A DNA stretch of 36,240 nucleotides, from NCBI GenBank assembly GCA_944376265.1, contig CALWCD010000018.1, positions 1 through 36,240 of the forward strand. The letters are read 5' to 3'. The notes beneath the pieces were generated by a model. That model saw only the letters and a list, made by a program, of their open reading frames with translations. It made no database searches and was not told the origin of the DNA. A program made the position numbers and the translations under genes. Each line of letters opens with the position of its first letter. The first letter of the stretch is position 1. The stretch is from an uncultured Clostridia bacterium (lineage in GTDB: Bacteria; Bacillota; Clostridia; Oscillospirales; Acutalibacteraceae). Shown one piece after another: positions 16,003-23,707 of the stretch.

Positions 16003-16745
16003 TGGTCCCTTCCCCCTTTCCACTCCATGTCCCCCTTCTGGTAAAACACGCAGGCAAGGGCCGCCAGGGGCGCTGTCTCCGTGCGGAGGATCCGGGGCCC
16101 CAGGGTGAGCACCTTTCCTCCCAGGGACCGGGCAAGCTCCGCCTCTTCCGGGGCAAAGCCCCCCTCCGGCCCCACGAACACGAACAGCCTGTCTCCCCCG
16201 GCCTCCAGGGCCTGTTTCAGGCTGTCCTCACCCCGCTCGTAGAAAAACAGGATCTCCCCCTCGCTGGCGGCGGTCTCCAGGGCCTGCTTCAGGGAGGCGG
16301 GCTGCCGCACCTGGGGGATGACTCCCCGGCCGCTCTGCATAGCGGCTTCCCGGGCAATCTTCTGCAGCCGGGCGGCCTTTTTCTCCCCGGACTTTCCCTC
16401 CAGCCTCACCACGCACCGGGCGCTCTCCACAGGCCAGATCTCCCAGGCGCCCAGCTCCACCGCTTTCTGGGTGACGGTCTCCAGCTTGTCCCCCTTGGCC
16501 AGGCACTGGCACACGGTGACCTTCGTCCCCGGCTCGCTGAAGCTGGGACGGCTCTCCTCCACCTGGACCAGGGCGCCCTCCCCGTCGCAGGAGACCACCC
16601 GGCAGGCGTAGTCGGTACCCCTGCCGTCGCAGAGCGTGAGGGCTTCTCCCGGGCGCATCCGCAGGGATTTGGCAATGTGCCGGCCGTCCTCCCCGCCGAG
16701 AAATACCTGGCCTTCCGGCCGCTGGTCCACAAAAAATCTGGGCAT
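15999..16745 (-). CDS. rsmE: 16S rRNA (uracil(1498)-N3)-methyltransferase RsmE
   Basis: The 248-residue product is a SPOUT-class methyltransferase with an N-terminal PUA-like domain (MPRFFVDQR, HIAKSLRMRPGE). Its C-terminal knotted SAM site shows FVGPEGGFAPEEAEL and LTLGPRILRTETAPLAAL. It methylates N3 of U1498 in 16S rRNA of the small subunit. GGGGGAGG precedes the ATG at 16745. In many Firmicutes rsmE follows prmA; here it instead overlaps an SDR gene by four bases. Confidence 0.96.
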   Translation of the reverse strand: MPRFFVDQRPEGQVFLGGEDGRHIAKSLRMRPGEALTLCDGRGTDYACRVVSCDGEGALVQVEESRPSFSEPGTKVTVCQCLAKGDKLETVTQKAVELGAWEIWPVESARCVVRLEGKSGEKKAARLQKIAREAAMQSGRGVIPQVRQPASLKQALETAASEGEILFFYERGEDSLKQALEAGGDRLFVFVGPEGGFAPEEAELARSLGGKVLTLGPRILRTETAPLAALACVFYQKGDMEWKGGRDQ

Positions 16746-16767
16746 GGTCCTCCCCCTTTCTCCCCTG

Positions 16768-16797
16768 ATTCTATCCCCCGCCCCCGGGGTTTGTCAA
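16768..16797 (-). promoter_or_regulatory. promoter of rsmE and the SDR gene
   Basis: Minus-strand TTGACA (16792-16797), an 18-bp spacer and TAGAAT (16768-16773) sit about 25 to 50 bases before the rsmE start. Confidence 0.75.
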
Positions 16798-16846
16798 CGA
16801 GCAGTTGCCTTGGACACACTTTCTTGATGATTTTTTTCCAACAATA

Positions 16847-16855
16847 TGCTATAAT
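16847..16855 (+). promoter_or_regulatory. extended -10 promoter of the lipoprotein-two-component operon
   Basis: TGCTATAAT is a perfect extended -10 element. The -35 region is poor (TTGATG lies 20 bases away), as expected for extended -10 promoters. The leader before the lipoprotein start would be about 80 bases. Confidence 0.75.
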
Positions 16856-16941
16856 ATCCTCGGTATTTTTTGTGGGAGGTTCTCCCCCGACCCCTTTTTC
16901 CCCGGGAGACCGCCCATTATCGGAAAGGAGGCGTCTCTCTC

Positions 16942-18315
16942 ATGGGCTTCTCTGTGCTGAAAAAACTGGCCGCCGCGGCCCTATGCGGGACGGTCCTTCT
17001 CACCCAGACCGGCTGTTCCTTCTCCGGCCTGGACCCTCAGAATCTCATGTCCCCGCCCCGGGCAAACCTGGAGCAGCAGGGCATCTACCAGCTTCTCCAG
17101 GAGGACCGGCAGGAGCTGAATTTCGTCTACCCCAAGCGGGGGGATTACCGCTCGGCCATTATCATGCAGGACTGGACCGGGGACGGGGTCTCCGACGCGG
17201 TGGGCTTTGTGGCCCTGGACAAGGGGGTGGAGGTCTACTTCCTGGAAAAGCGCCAGGACGGCTGGCGCACCGCCGCCTCCTTTGTGAACACCGCCTCCCA
17301 GGTGGACCTGGTGTGCTTCGGCGACTTAAACGGCGACGGCACGGAGGACGTGCTCATCGGCTGGGGCAGCGCCGCGGGCACCACGGGCCGCACCGCTTCC
17401 GCCGCGGCCTACCTCTACCAGGAGGGCAACGTGATGGAGGCCGCCCTGGGCACCTACGGGGAGGTTTCCCTCACCGACTTTGACGGGGACGGGGTCTGCG
17501 AGGTGTTCACCGTGGACAAGTACCTGGCCGCCGAGGAGGAGGGGGCCCAGGCCCTGCCCGCCCTGGCCCACATTTACGCCTGGCAGGACAACACCCTCAA
17601 GGAGGTGTACACCGCCAGCGCGGACAACTCCATCTCCAACTACACCGCCATCCAGTTCGGGAAACTGGGGAACGGGCTTACCGGGGTGGCTGTGGACGGC
17701 GCCAAGGCCGACGGCAGCATGACCACCCAGGTCTTTTACCTGGAGAACCGCCTGCTGAAAAACGGGCCGCCCGGGGTGAATACGGAATCTTACCAAAACC
17801 CCTTCGCCCGGTCCTCCTCGGCGGTGTTCGCCACCCAGGACATCAACCGGGACGGGGTGCTGGAGATCCCTGTGGCCAGCAGGCTGCCCTGCCTGCCGGA
17901 AAGCGTCTCCCCCGACTCCACCAGCTACCTGGTGAAGTGGAGCCACTTCCAGGCCCCGGGGGAATACGCCACCGTGCTCTCCGCCCTGATGAACCTGGGG
18001 GAAAACTACTGGTTCCCCCTGCCCAGCTCCCTGGTGGGGAAGATCTCCGCCTCCAACAACGCCTCCGCTCGCACCGTCACCTACACCGAGGTGGTCACCG
18101 GGGAGGACGGCTCCCAGCTTCTGGGGTCCCCCTTGTTCACCGTGCGGGTGTTCACCCAGTCCGCCTGGGACAGCCGGGGGGAAACCAGCGGCTACGAGCA
18201 GCTGGCGGTCCAGGGGGACCAGGTGTACGGCATTCAAACCCTCACCCAGGACGAGGGCTACCTGCGGGCCATTTCCCAGATCAAACTCACCTTCCGGGTG
18301 CTGTCGGAATCCTAG
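16942..18315 (+). CDS. lipoprotein with DxDxDG (FG-GAP/VCBS-like) repeats
   Basis: The 457-residue product has a lipoprotein signal ending at Cys25 (LTQTGC), so it should sit on the outer face of the membrane. Four short acidic motifs recur: DWTGDG (77-82), DLNGDG (128-133), DFDGDG (179-184) and DINRDG (300-305). They resemble calcium-binding loops of FG-GAP or VCBS beta-propeller repeats. The spacing of the first three, 51 residues each, is regular. The ATG at 16942 follows GGAAAGGAGG. It lies 75 bases before a response regulator with no terminator between, so it may act as an accessory sensor for the kinase; that is inference. I do not know a named family for the whole protein. Confidence 0.85.
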   Translation: MGFSVLKKLAAAALCGTVLLTQTGCSFSGLDPQNLMSPPRANLEQQGIYQLLQEDRQELNFVYPKRGDYRSAIIMQDWTGDGVSDAVGFVALDKGVEVYFLEKRQDGWRTAASFVNTASQVDLVCFGDLNGDGTEDVLIGWGSAAGTTGRTASAAAYLYQEGNVMEAALGTYGEVSLTDFDGDGVCEVFTVDKYLAAEEEGAQALPALAHIYAWQDNTLKEVYTASADNSISNYTAIQFGKLGNGLTGVAVDGAKADGSMTTQVFYLENRLLKNGPPGVNTESYQNPFARSSSAVFATQDINRDGVLEIPVASRLPCLPESVSPDSTSYLVKWSHFQAPGEYATVLSALMNLGENYWFPLPSSLVGKISASNNASARTVTYTEVVTGEDGSQLLGSPLFTVRVFTQSAWDSRGETSGYEQLAVQGDQVYGIQTLTQDEGYLRAISQIKLTFRVLSES

Positions 18316-18390
18316 CTCCGGAAGGGTTCACCCACGAAAAGGCATCCATCAAGCGCGCGGCGGCAGCCGTGAGAAAGGGGGATCCTCTGT

Positions 18391-19095
18391 ATGCGTAAGA
18401 TCCTTGTTGCGGAGGACGAACAGAACATTCGTGAATTTGTGGTCATCAACCTGGAACGGGCCGGCTACGAGACCTTTGAGGCCGAGACCGGCGACCGGGC
18501 CCTGGAGCTCTACGACCAGGAAAACGGCGACTTCGACGTGGCCGTGCTGGACATCATGATGCCCGGGGAACACGACGGCCTGGCGGTGTGCAAGGAGCTG
18601 CGGCGGAAAAACCCCTCCATCGGCATCATCCTCCTCTCCGCCCGCACCCAGGAAATGGACAAGGTAAGCGGCCTGATGATGGGCGCCGACGACTACGTGA
18701 CCAAGCCCTTCTCCCCCTCGGAGCTGGTGGCCCGGGTGGACGCGGTGTACCGCCGGGTGGCCCTGGCCTCCGACAAGCGGGAGGGCGCCGTCCGGGACGA
18801 GCTGGTCTCCGGAGAGTTCTGCCTGAACCTGCGCAACCGGTCCTTCCTCAAGGGGAAGCGCCCCATCGAGCTGACCCAGGTGGAGTTCCAGATTATGGAG
18901 TATTTCTTCTCCCATCCCGGTGTGGCCCTGAACCGGGGGGATATCCTGAAGCACGTGTGGGGCGCCGGCTACACCGGCGAGGAAAAAATTGTGGACGTGA
19001 ACATCCGCCGCCTGCGCATGAAGGTGGAGGAGGAACCCTCCAACCCCCAGCACATCGTCACCGTCTGGGGCTTGGGGTATCGCTGGGACGTATGA
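18391..19095 (+). CDS. OmpR/PhoB family response regulator
   Basis: The 234-residue product has a receiver domain with acidic residues at 9-10, phospho-acceptor Asp54 (VLDIMMPG), Ser83 and Lys105 (VTKPFSP). A winged-helix DNA-binding domain (about 130-234, ending HIVTVWGLGYRWDV) follows. Two extra residues in the loop after Asp54 (GEHDG) are slightly unusual. It should be phosphorylated by the downstream kinase and control transcription. AAAGGGGGA precedes the ATG. Its stop codon lies inside a 13-bp palindrome, and about 515 bp of repeats separate it from the kinase. Confidence 0.96.
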   Translation: MRKILVAEDEQNIREFVVINLERAGYETFEAETGDRALELYDQENGDFDVAVLDIMMPGEHDGLAVCKELRRKNPSIGIILLSARTQEMDKVSGLMMGADDYVTKPFSPSELVARVDAVYRRVALASDKREGAVRDELVSGEFCLNLRNRSFLKGKRPIELTQVEFQIMEYFFSHPGVALNRGDILKHVWGAGYTGEEKIVDVNIRRLRMKVEEEPSNPQHIVTVWGLGYRWDV

Positions 19096-19116
19096 CCCTC
19101 AAGTGAGGGTCATACG
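19089..19116. repeat. 13-bp palindrome containing the response-regulator stop codon
   Basis: CGTATGACCCTCA and TGAGGGTCATACG are exact inverted repeats around AG. The left arm contains the last coding bases and the TGA stop. No T tract follows on either strand, so it is not a standard terminator. It marks the start of repeat locus D. Confidence 0.85.
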
Positions 19117-19383
19117 GAAAAAACCTCGAGATCGGAACGATCTCGTTTTCGCTTCGCGAAAATGCAGGTTTTTTCTCTCATCACTTTCACCCGGAACGGA
19201 CCCGTTTTCCCTTCGGGAAAATTCAGGTTTCTCTCGTGTAATGCCTGGTGGAAAAAACTTGAGATCGGAACGGTTTCGTTTTCCCTTCGGGAAAATGCAG
19301 GTTTTTTCTCTCATCACTTTCACCCGGAACGGACCCGTTTTCCCTTTGGGAAAATGCAGGTTTCTCTGGGCGGTTACCGCCGT
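19116..19383 (+). repeat. tandem repeat of about 133 bp, two copies (part of locus D)
   Basis: Copy 1 (19116-19249) and copy 2 (19250-19383) each hold two related subunits, whose CGGAAC cores start at 19133, 19192, 19266 and 19325 (offsets 59, 74, 59). Each subunit has a TTTTCCC-TTC-GGGAAAA-type hairpin followed by ATGCAGGTTT or ATTCAGGTTT. The first subunit of each copy folds as a three-way junction: AAAAAACCT or AAAAAACTT pairs with AGGTTTTTT and encloses a hairpin with a GAA loop plus the TTC-loop hairpin. Short open frames through it follow the repeat and do not look like proteins. Confidence 0.88.
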
Positions 19384-19610
19384 GACGCTGGACCCAAGCC
19401 GCGCCTTGGACCGTTCGCTAACGCTCAGGCTGCGTAATGCGTAGGCGCGGGTCCGCGCCGTCAGTTTGTGTGCTGCTTTTTGCGAAGCTCCCGCCGCGGA
19501 CACTGAGGAACCAGGTCCCACCGGGGTGAGTAAGCGCAGCGCACGCCCCCGCGGCTTAAAAGTTCTTTGCAGGCTTTCTTTCAAGAAAGCCGGGGAAAGG
19601 AGGAAGGCAA
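19384..19610 (+). repeat. mosaic structured intergenic element, locus D (second part)
   Basis: After the tandem repeat come modules shared with locus A in the same order: GTGACGCTGGAC plus CAAG and CGCGC (from 19382), GGGTCCGCGCCG (19449-19460), TAAAAGTT (19557-19564), and a palindrome GGCTTTCTT-TC-AAGAAAGCC (19572-19591) just before the kinase ribosome binding site. No gene is apparent. Confidence 0.75.
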
Positions 19611-21095
19611 ATGTTTTCAAGGGGCGTCTCCAGGCGATGGCTGCTCAACACCATCGGCGTGGCGTTTCTGGTGCTGGCCGTGTCCATCACCACCTTGTCC
19701 CTCATGGTGCAAAGCTCCACCTACAACGGCATGGAGCTGGCGCTGGCCGGCCGGGCCGACGAGCTGCTCAACTGGCTGTCCACCGTGGCCCAGTACAACA
19801 CCTCCTCCGAATTCGTCAGCAATGTGCGGGACTACATTGAGGTGTTCCCCGACAAGAACCAGATGGAGATTATGGCCCTGGACCAGAACGGCCAGGTGTT
19901 CATCACCTGCACCGGCTTCGAGCCCGACTACGACCAGGAGATGCCCGACTACCAGGAGGCCCTCCAGCGGGCCGACGGCGCCGGCAAGTGGGTGGGCAGC
20001 CTGAACACCGGGGAAAAGGCCATGGCCATCACCCGGGTGGTGCGGGACGACAACGGCTCCCTCATCGGCTCGGTGCGGTATTTGGTCTCCATGGAACAGG
20101 CCGACCGGCAGATCTCCCTCATCATCTTCGTGCTGGTGGCGGCAGGGGTGTTTATCATGCTGCTGCTCACCCTGTCGGGGATGTACTTCATCCGGTCCAT
20201 TCTGGTGCCGGTGCGGCAGCTGAGCCAGAGCGCCCGGCAGATCGCCCAGGGGGATTTCGCCGTGCGCATCGACAAGGCCAAGGACGACGAGATCGGCGAC
20301 CTGTGCGACGCCATCAACGACATGGCCGGGGAGCTGGGCGCCGCGGAACAGATGAAAAACGACTTCATCTCCTCCGTCTCCCACGAGCTGCGCACCCCCC
20401 TGACCGCCATCAAGGGCTGGGCCGAAACCCTTCAGGAAGGGGCCGACCCGGAAACCGCCGAAAAGGGCATGGGGGTCATCATCCGGGAGTCGGAACGGCT
20501 TTCCGGGCTGGTGGAGGAGCTTCTGGACTTCTCCCGGCTGCAAAACGGCCGGATGCGCCTGCTGGTTTCCCGGCTGGACATCCTCTCGGAGCTGGACCAG
20601 GCGGTGTACCTGTTCACCGACCGGGCCCGCACCGAGGAAAAACAGCTCAACTACGAAGAGACCACCGTGCTGCCCCCTGTCTACGGCGACGTGGACCGGC
20701 TGCGGCAGGTGTTTATCAATATCATCGACAACGCCTTGAAATACACCAGCCCCGGCGGGACCATCACCGTGTCCTCCCGGGAGGACGACGGGTGGGTGCG
20801 GGTCCACATCAGCGACACCGGCTGCGGCATTCCCGCGGAACACCTGCCCAACGTGAAAAAGAAATTCTACAAGGCCAACCAGCTGGTCCGGGGCTCGGGC
20901 ATCGGGCTGGCGGTGGCTGACGAGATCGTCCGCCTTCACGGCGGCGTTCTGGAGGTGGAAAGCCAGGAAGGGGTGGGCACCAGCGTCACCATCTCCCTGC
21001 CCACCTGCGCCCGGCTGGAAAACGACCCCCAGCTTTCGGACCTGCCCGAGATCTCCAAATTCATTCAGGAAAGGAACCAAAAGGAACATGAGTAA
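19611..21095 (+). CDS. sensor histidine kinase with HAMP domain
   Basis: The 494-residue kinase has an N-terminal membrane helix (about 11-33), an extracytoplasmic domain (about 34-167) and a second helix (about 168-190). HAMP (195-245), the H box with His258 (SHELRTPL) and a HATPase domain follow. Asn374 in the N box (INIIDNALKYT), DTGCGIP and GSGIGLAV are intact. It should sense an envelope signal and phosphorylate the response regulator upstream. GGAAAGGAGG precedes the ATG. The end overlaps the DUF1385 gene by eight bases. Confidence 0.96.
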   Translation: MFSRGVSRRWLLNTIGVAFLVLAVSITTLSLMVQSSTYNGMELALAGRADELLNWLSTVAQYNTSSEFVSNVRDYIEVFPDKNQMEIMALDQNGQVFITCTGFEPDYDQEMPDYQEALQRADGAGKWVGSLNTGEKAMAITRVVRDDNGSLIGSVRYLVSMEQADRQISLIIFVLVAAGVFIMLLLTLSGMYFIRSILVPVRQLSQSARQIAQGDFAVRIDKAKDDEIGDLCDAINDMAGELGAAEQMKNDFISSVSHELRTPLTAIKGWAETLQEGADPETAEKGMGVIIRESERLSGLVEELLDFSRLQNGRMRLLVSRLDILSELDQAVYLFTDRARTEEKQLNYEETTVLPPVYGDVDRLRQVFINIIDNALKYTSPGGTITVSSREDDGWVRVHISDTGCGIPAEHLPNVKKKFYKANQLVRGSGIGLAVADEIVRLHGGVLEVESQEGVGTSVTISLPTCARLENDPQLSDLPEISKFIQERNQKEHE

Positions 21096-22023
21096 AAAGA
21101 TCACCACCATCGGCGGCCAGGCTTTGATGGAAGGCATTATGATGGTGGGCCCCAAGCGCACCGTGGCCGCCTTCTGCGATGAGGCGGGGACCATCTCCAC
21201 CGAGGAGATCTCCGTCCAGCGGCTGACCAAACAGCACCCCCTTCTGGGCAAGCCCTTTATCCGGGGCATCTTCGCCCTGATCGACTCCTTCCGCATGGGC
21301 TACAAGGCCCTGTCCCTCTCCGCCGACAAGCTCACTCAGGGGGACGAGGAGGAGCTCACCGGCATGGACAAGTGGCTTTCCGACCACCTGGGGGACAAGC
21401 TCACCGAGGTGGTCATGACCATTGCCTCCGTGCTGGGCGTGGCCCTGGCGGTGGTCCTGTTCTTCTTCCTGCCCACGGTGCTGTTCAACCTGCTGGTCTC
21501 CGCCGCGGGGCCGTCCATTGCCGGATGGCGCTCCGTGTTCGAGGGCGTCCTGCGGGTGGGGCTGTTTGTGGGCTACGTGGCGGTGATCGGCCTGGTGCCG
21601 GACATCAAGCGCACCTTCCAGTACCACGGGGCCGAGCACAAGACCATTTTCTGCTACGAGAACGACCTGCCCCTCACCGTGGAGAACGTGCGCAAGCAGC
21701 GCCGGTTCCATCCCCGGTGCGGCACCAGCTATCTGATCCTCCTGCTGGTCATCGGCATTATTGTGGGGTTTTTCATCCCCTTTTCCAACCCCTTCCTGCG
21801 CACCTTCACGAAAATTCTCTGCATCCCGGTGATTATGAACATCGGCTACGAGCTGCAGAAGGCCTGCGCCCGCCACGACAACCTGCTGTCCCGGATCATC
21901 ACCGCCCCGGGGCTGTGGATGCAGCGGCTCACCGTGAAGGAGCCTGACGACAAGATGATGGAAGCCGCCATTGCCGCCATGGAAGCGGTAATCCCGGAAA
22001 ACGGCGAGGACCTGATCCGGTGA
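21088..22023 (+). CDS. DUF1385 domain membrane protein (YqhQ-like)
   Basis: The 311-residue product begins IGGQALMEGIMMVGP. It carries the DUF1385 hallmarks YHGAEHKTI (His180, Glu183, His184) and RFHPRCGTSY, with hydrophobic helices around residues 110-145, 150-170 and 215-250. Its molecular function is not established to my knowledge. The gene next to prmC is a recurrent arrangement in Firmicutes. It overlaps the kinase by eight bases and prmC by four, so all three are probably co-translated. Confidence 0.92.
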   Translation: MSKKITTIGGQALMEGIMMVGPKRTVAAFCDEAGTISTEEISVQRLTKQHPLLGKPFIRGIFALIDSFRMGYKALSLSADKLTQGDEEELTGMDKWLSDHLGDKLTEVVMTIASVLGVALAVVLFFFLPTVLFNLLVSAAGPSIAGWRSVFEGVLRVGLFVGYVAVIGLVPDIKRTFQYHGAEHKTIFCYENDLPLTVENVRKQRRFHPRCGTSYLILLLVIGIIVGFFIPFSNPFLRTFTKILCIPVIMNIGYELQKACARHDNLLSRIITAPGLWMQRLTVKEPDDKMMEAAIAAMEAVIPENGEDLIR

Positions 22024-22874
22024 CCCACCGGGAGCTGTACCTGCTGGCCCGGCAGCGGCTGGGACAGGCAGGGGTGGATTCCCCCGGGGTGGACGCCGCC
22101 CTGCTGGCGGAAAAATTTCTGGGCCTGGACCGGCGGGGGCTGGCCCTTCACGGGGAGGAGGAAGCCGATTCTCCCCAGGAGGAGGCCTTTCTCACGGCCC
22201 TGAGAGACCGGGAAGCCCGCCGCCCTCTGCAATACATCCTGGGGAGCTGGGAATTTCTGGGCATGGACCTTTCCCTGGGGGAAGGGGTGCTGGTGCCCCG
22301 GGAAGATACCATTGTCCTGGTGGAGACCTTGGCCAGCCGGCTGAAAGGGACCCCCGCCCCTTGTGGGCTGGACCTGTGCGCCGGCACGGGAGCGGTGGCC
22401 CTGGGGCTGCTGACCATGGTCCCGGACTGCTCCGCCCGGTGCGTGGAGGTATCCCAAAAGGCCCTGCCCTACCTGGAGGAAAACCTGGGCCGGTACGGCC
22501 AAGGCCGGGTGACGGCTTTTGCCGGGGACGTGCTTTCCCGGGAGACAGCGGCGGCCTTTGCCCCGGGGAGTTTGGACTTTCTCTGCTCCAACCCCCCTTA
22601 CATTGCCACGGGGGAGCTTTCCTCCCTCCAGCCGGAGGTGCAGCGGGAACCCGCCCTGGCCCTGGACGGAGGCCCCGACGGCCTGGTGTTCTACCGAGCC
22701 ATCACCCAGCTGTGGCTGCCTTTGGTGCGCTCGGGGGGCCTGGTGGCCGTGGAGATCGGCGAGACCCAAGGGTCCCAGGTGGCGGAGCTGTTCGTCCGGG
22801 CGGGGCTGAGAGACGTAACCGTGACAAAGGACTGGGCCGGCCTGGACCGGGTGGTCAGCGGCCTAGTGGGCTAG
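22020..22874 (+). CDS. prmC: peptide chain release factor N5-glutamine methyltransferase
   Basis: The 284-residue product methylates the GGQ glutamine of release factors 1 and 2. It has an N-terminal helical domain (residues 1-80), a Rossmann domain with the SAM loop DLCAGTGAVALGL, and the catalytic NPPY motif at 191-194. The start is GTG at 22020, overlapping the DUF1385 stop as GTGA. The usual partner prfA is not next to it; a sigma factor gene follows after 25 bases. Confidence 0.95.
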   Translation: MTHRELYLLARQRLGQAGVDSPGVDAALLAEKFLGLDRRGLALHGEEEADSPQEEAFLTALRDREARRPLQYILGSWEFLGMDLSLGEGVLVPREDTIVLVETLASRLKGTPAPCGLDLCAGTGAVALGLLTMVPDCSARCVEVSQKALPYLEENLGRYGQGRVTAFAGDVLSRETAAAFAPGSLDFLCSNPPYIATGELSSLQPEVQREPALALDGGPDGLVFYRAITQLWLPLVRSGGLVAVEIGETQGSQVAELFVRAGLRDVTVTKDWAGLDRVVSGLVG

Positions 22875-22899
22875 TCCGCGCCTTTGGGGGGAGGAACCT

Positions 22900-23640
22900 A
22901 TGAACGAACATCGTCTGGAAGAATTGCTCCAGGGCACCGCCCGGCGGGAGGAGGAGGCCTTTTCCCTGCTGTACCGGGAGTTTTTCCCGGTGGTGAAAGG
23001 CATTGCCCGAACCGTGCTCCCCACCGGGGAGGACAGCGCCGACGCCGCCCAGGAGGTATTTGCCCTGCTGTGGGCCCTGGCCCCGGAACGGTTTCCCACC
23101 CGGAACCCGGGGGCCTGGCTTTACACGGTGACAAAACGCCGGGCCTGGGAGCTGCTGAAAAAACAGCGGCCCGCCCTGCCGCTGGAGGACCTGCCCCAGC
23201 TGCCCAGCCCCGAACCGGGCCCGGAGTCCGCCCTGGACGAGGAGGCCTTCCGGGAGCTTACCGCCCCTCTGGACCCCGTCTCCCGGCAGATTGTCACCCT
23301 GAAGCTCCAAGCGGGCTTCACCCATGGGGAGATTGCCCGGCTGCTGGGCCTGAACCCGGCCACGGTCCGGTGGAAGTACGCCAAAGCTGTCCACACGCTC
23401 CGGCTGTTCTGGGGGAATCTCCTGGGGGCTGTGGCGGCTGTTTTGGCGGCGGTGTGGGCCTTCCCCCGGCCGGAGATCACCGCCGGGGGCCCCAGCGAAG
23501 GGGGCGTGGATCTCCCGGAGCTGGGCGTCCTCCCGGAAACGGACTGGTTCCCCTGGGCGCTGCTGCCCCTGCTTGCCGCCCTGCTGGCTTTGGTTGCGGG
23601 GTACTTCGGCTGGAAGCTGTGGAAAAAACGAAAAAAATGA
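22900..23640 (+). CDS. ECF-type sigma factor with two C-terminal transmembrane helices
   Basis: Residues 18-90 match sigma region 2 (FSLLYREFFPVVKGIAR, DAAQEVFALLWAL, GAWLYTVTKRRAWELLKK). Residues 115-168 match region 4, with a helix-turn-helix (THGEIARLLGLNPATVRWKYAKAV). The protein continues with a hydrophobic helix (about 172-188), a 28-residue acidic loop and a second helix (about 216-237) ending in a basic tail (KLWKKRKK), 246 residues in all. No separate anti-sigma gene follows. The tail may tether or restrain the sigma domain at the membrane. GGGGGGAGG precedes the ATG. Confidence 0.9.
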   Translation: MNEHRLEELLQGTARREEEAFSLLYREFFPVVKGIARTVLPTGEDSADAAQEVFALLWALAPERFPTRNPGAWLYTVTKRRAWELLKKQRPALPLEDLPQLPSPEPGPESALDEEAFRELTAPLDPVSRQIVTLKLQAGFTHGEIARLLGLNPATVRWKYAKAVHTLRLFWGNLLGAVAAVLAAVWAFPRPEITAGGPSEGGVDLPELGVLPETDWFPWALLPLLAALLALVAGYFGWKLWKKRKK

Positions 23641-23655
23641 AAAAACGCCAACAAC

Positions 23656-23707
23656 AAGACCTCCTGGTCCCCTCTTTACTAATAGAGAGGAAAGGAGGTC
23701 TTTTTTC
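23656..23707 (+). terminator. terminator-like hairpin that includes the next gene's ribosome binding site
   Basis: AAGACCTCC (23656-23664) pairs with GGAGGTCTT (23694-23702) around an inner CCTCT/AGAGG hairpin and is followed by TTTT, giving an intrinsic terminator shape. The 3' arm holds the GGAGGT ribosome binding site of the lipoprotein that starts at 23708. The fold would therefore both stop transcripts and hide the site. Confidence 0.7.

Noticed and set aside
19116-19383. CRISPR array
   Set aside because: Only two long copies exist, adjacent without unique spacers, and there are no cas genes.
19103-19620. Frames of 113, 91 and 173 codons across the 133-bp tandem repeat
   Set aside because: Their repeated peptides simply follow the DNA repeat in different frames, and the structure evidence explains the conservation better.
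19617-21296. 559-codon minus-strand frame opposite the histidine kinase
   Set aside because: It is antisense to an intact kinase and has the His/Gly/Val-rich composition of a shadow frame.
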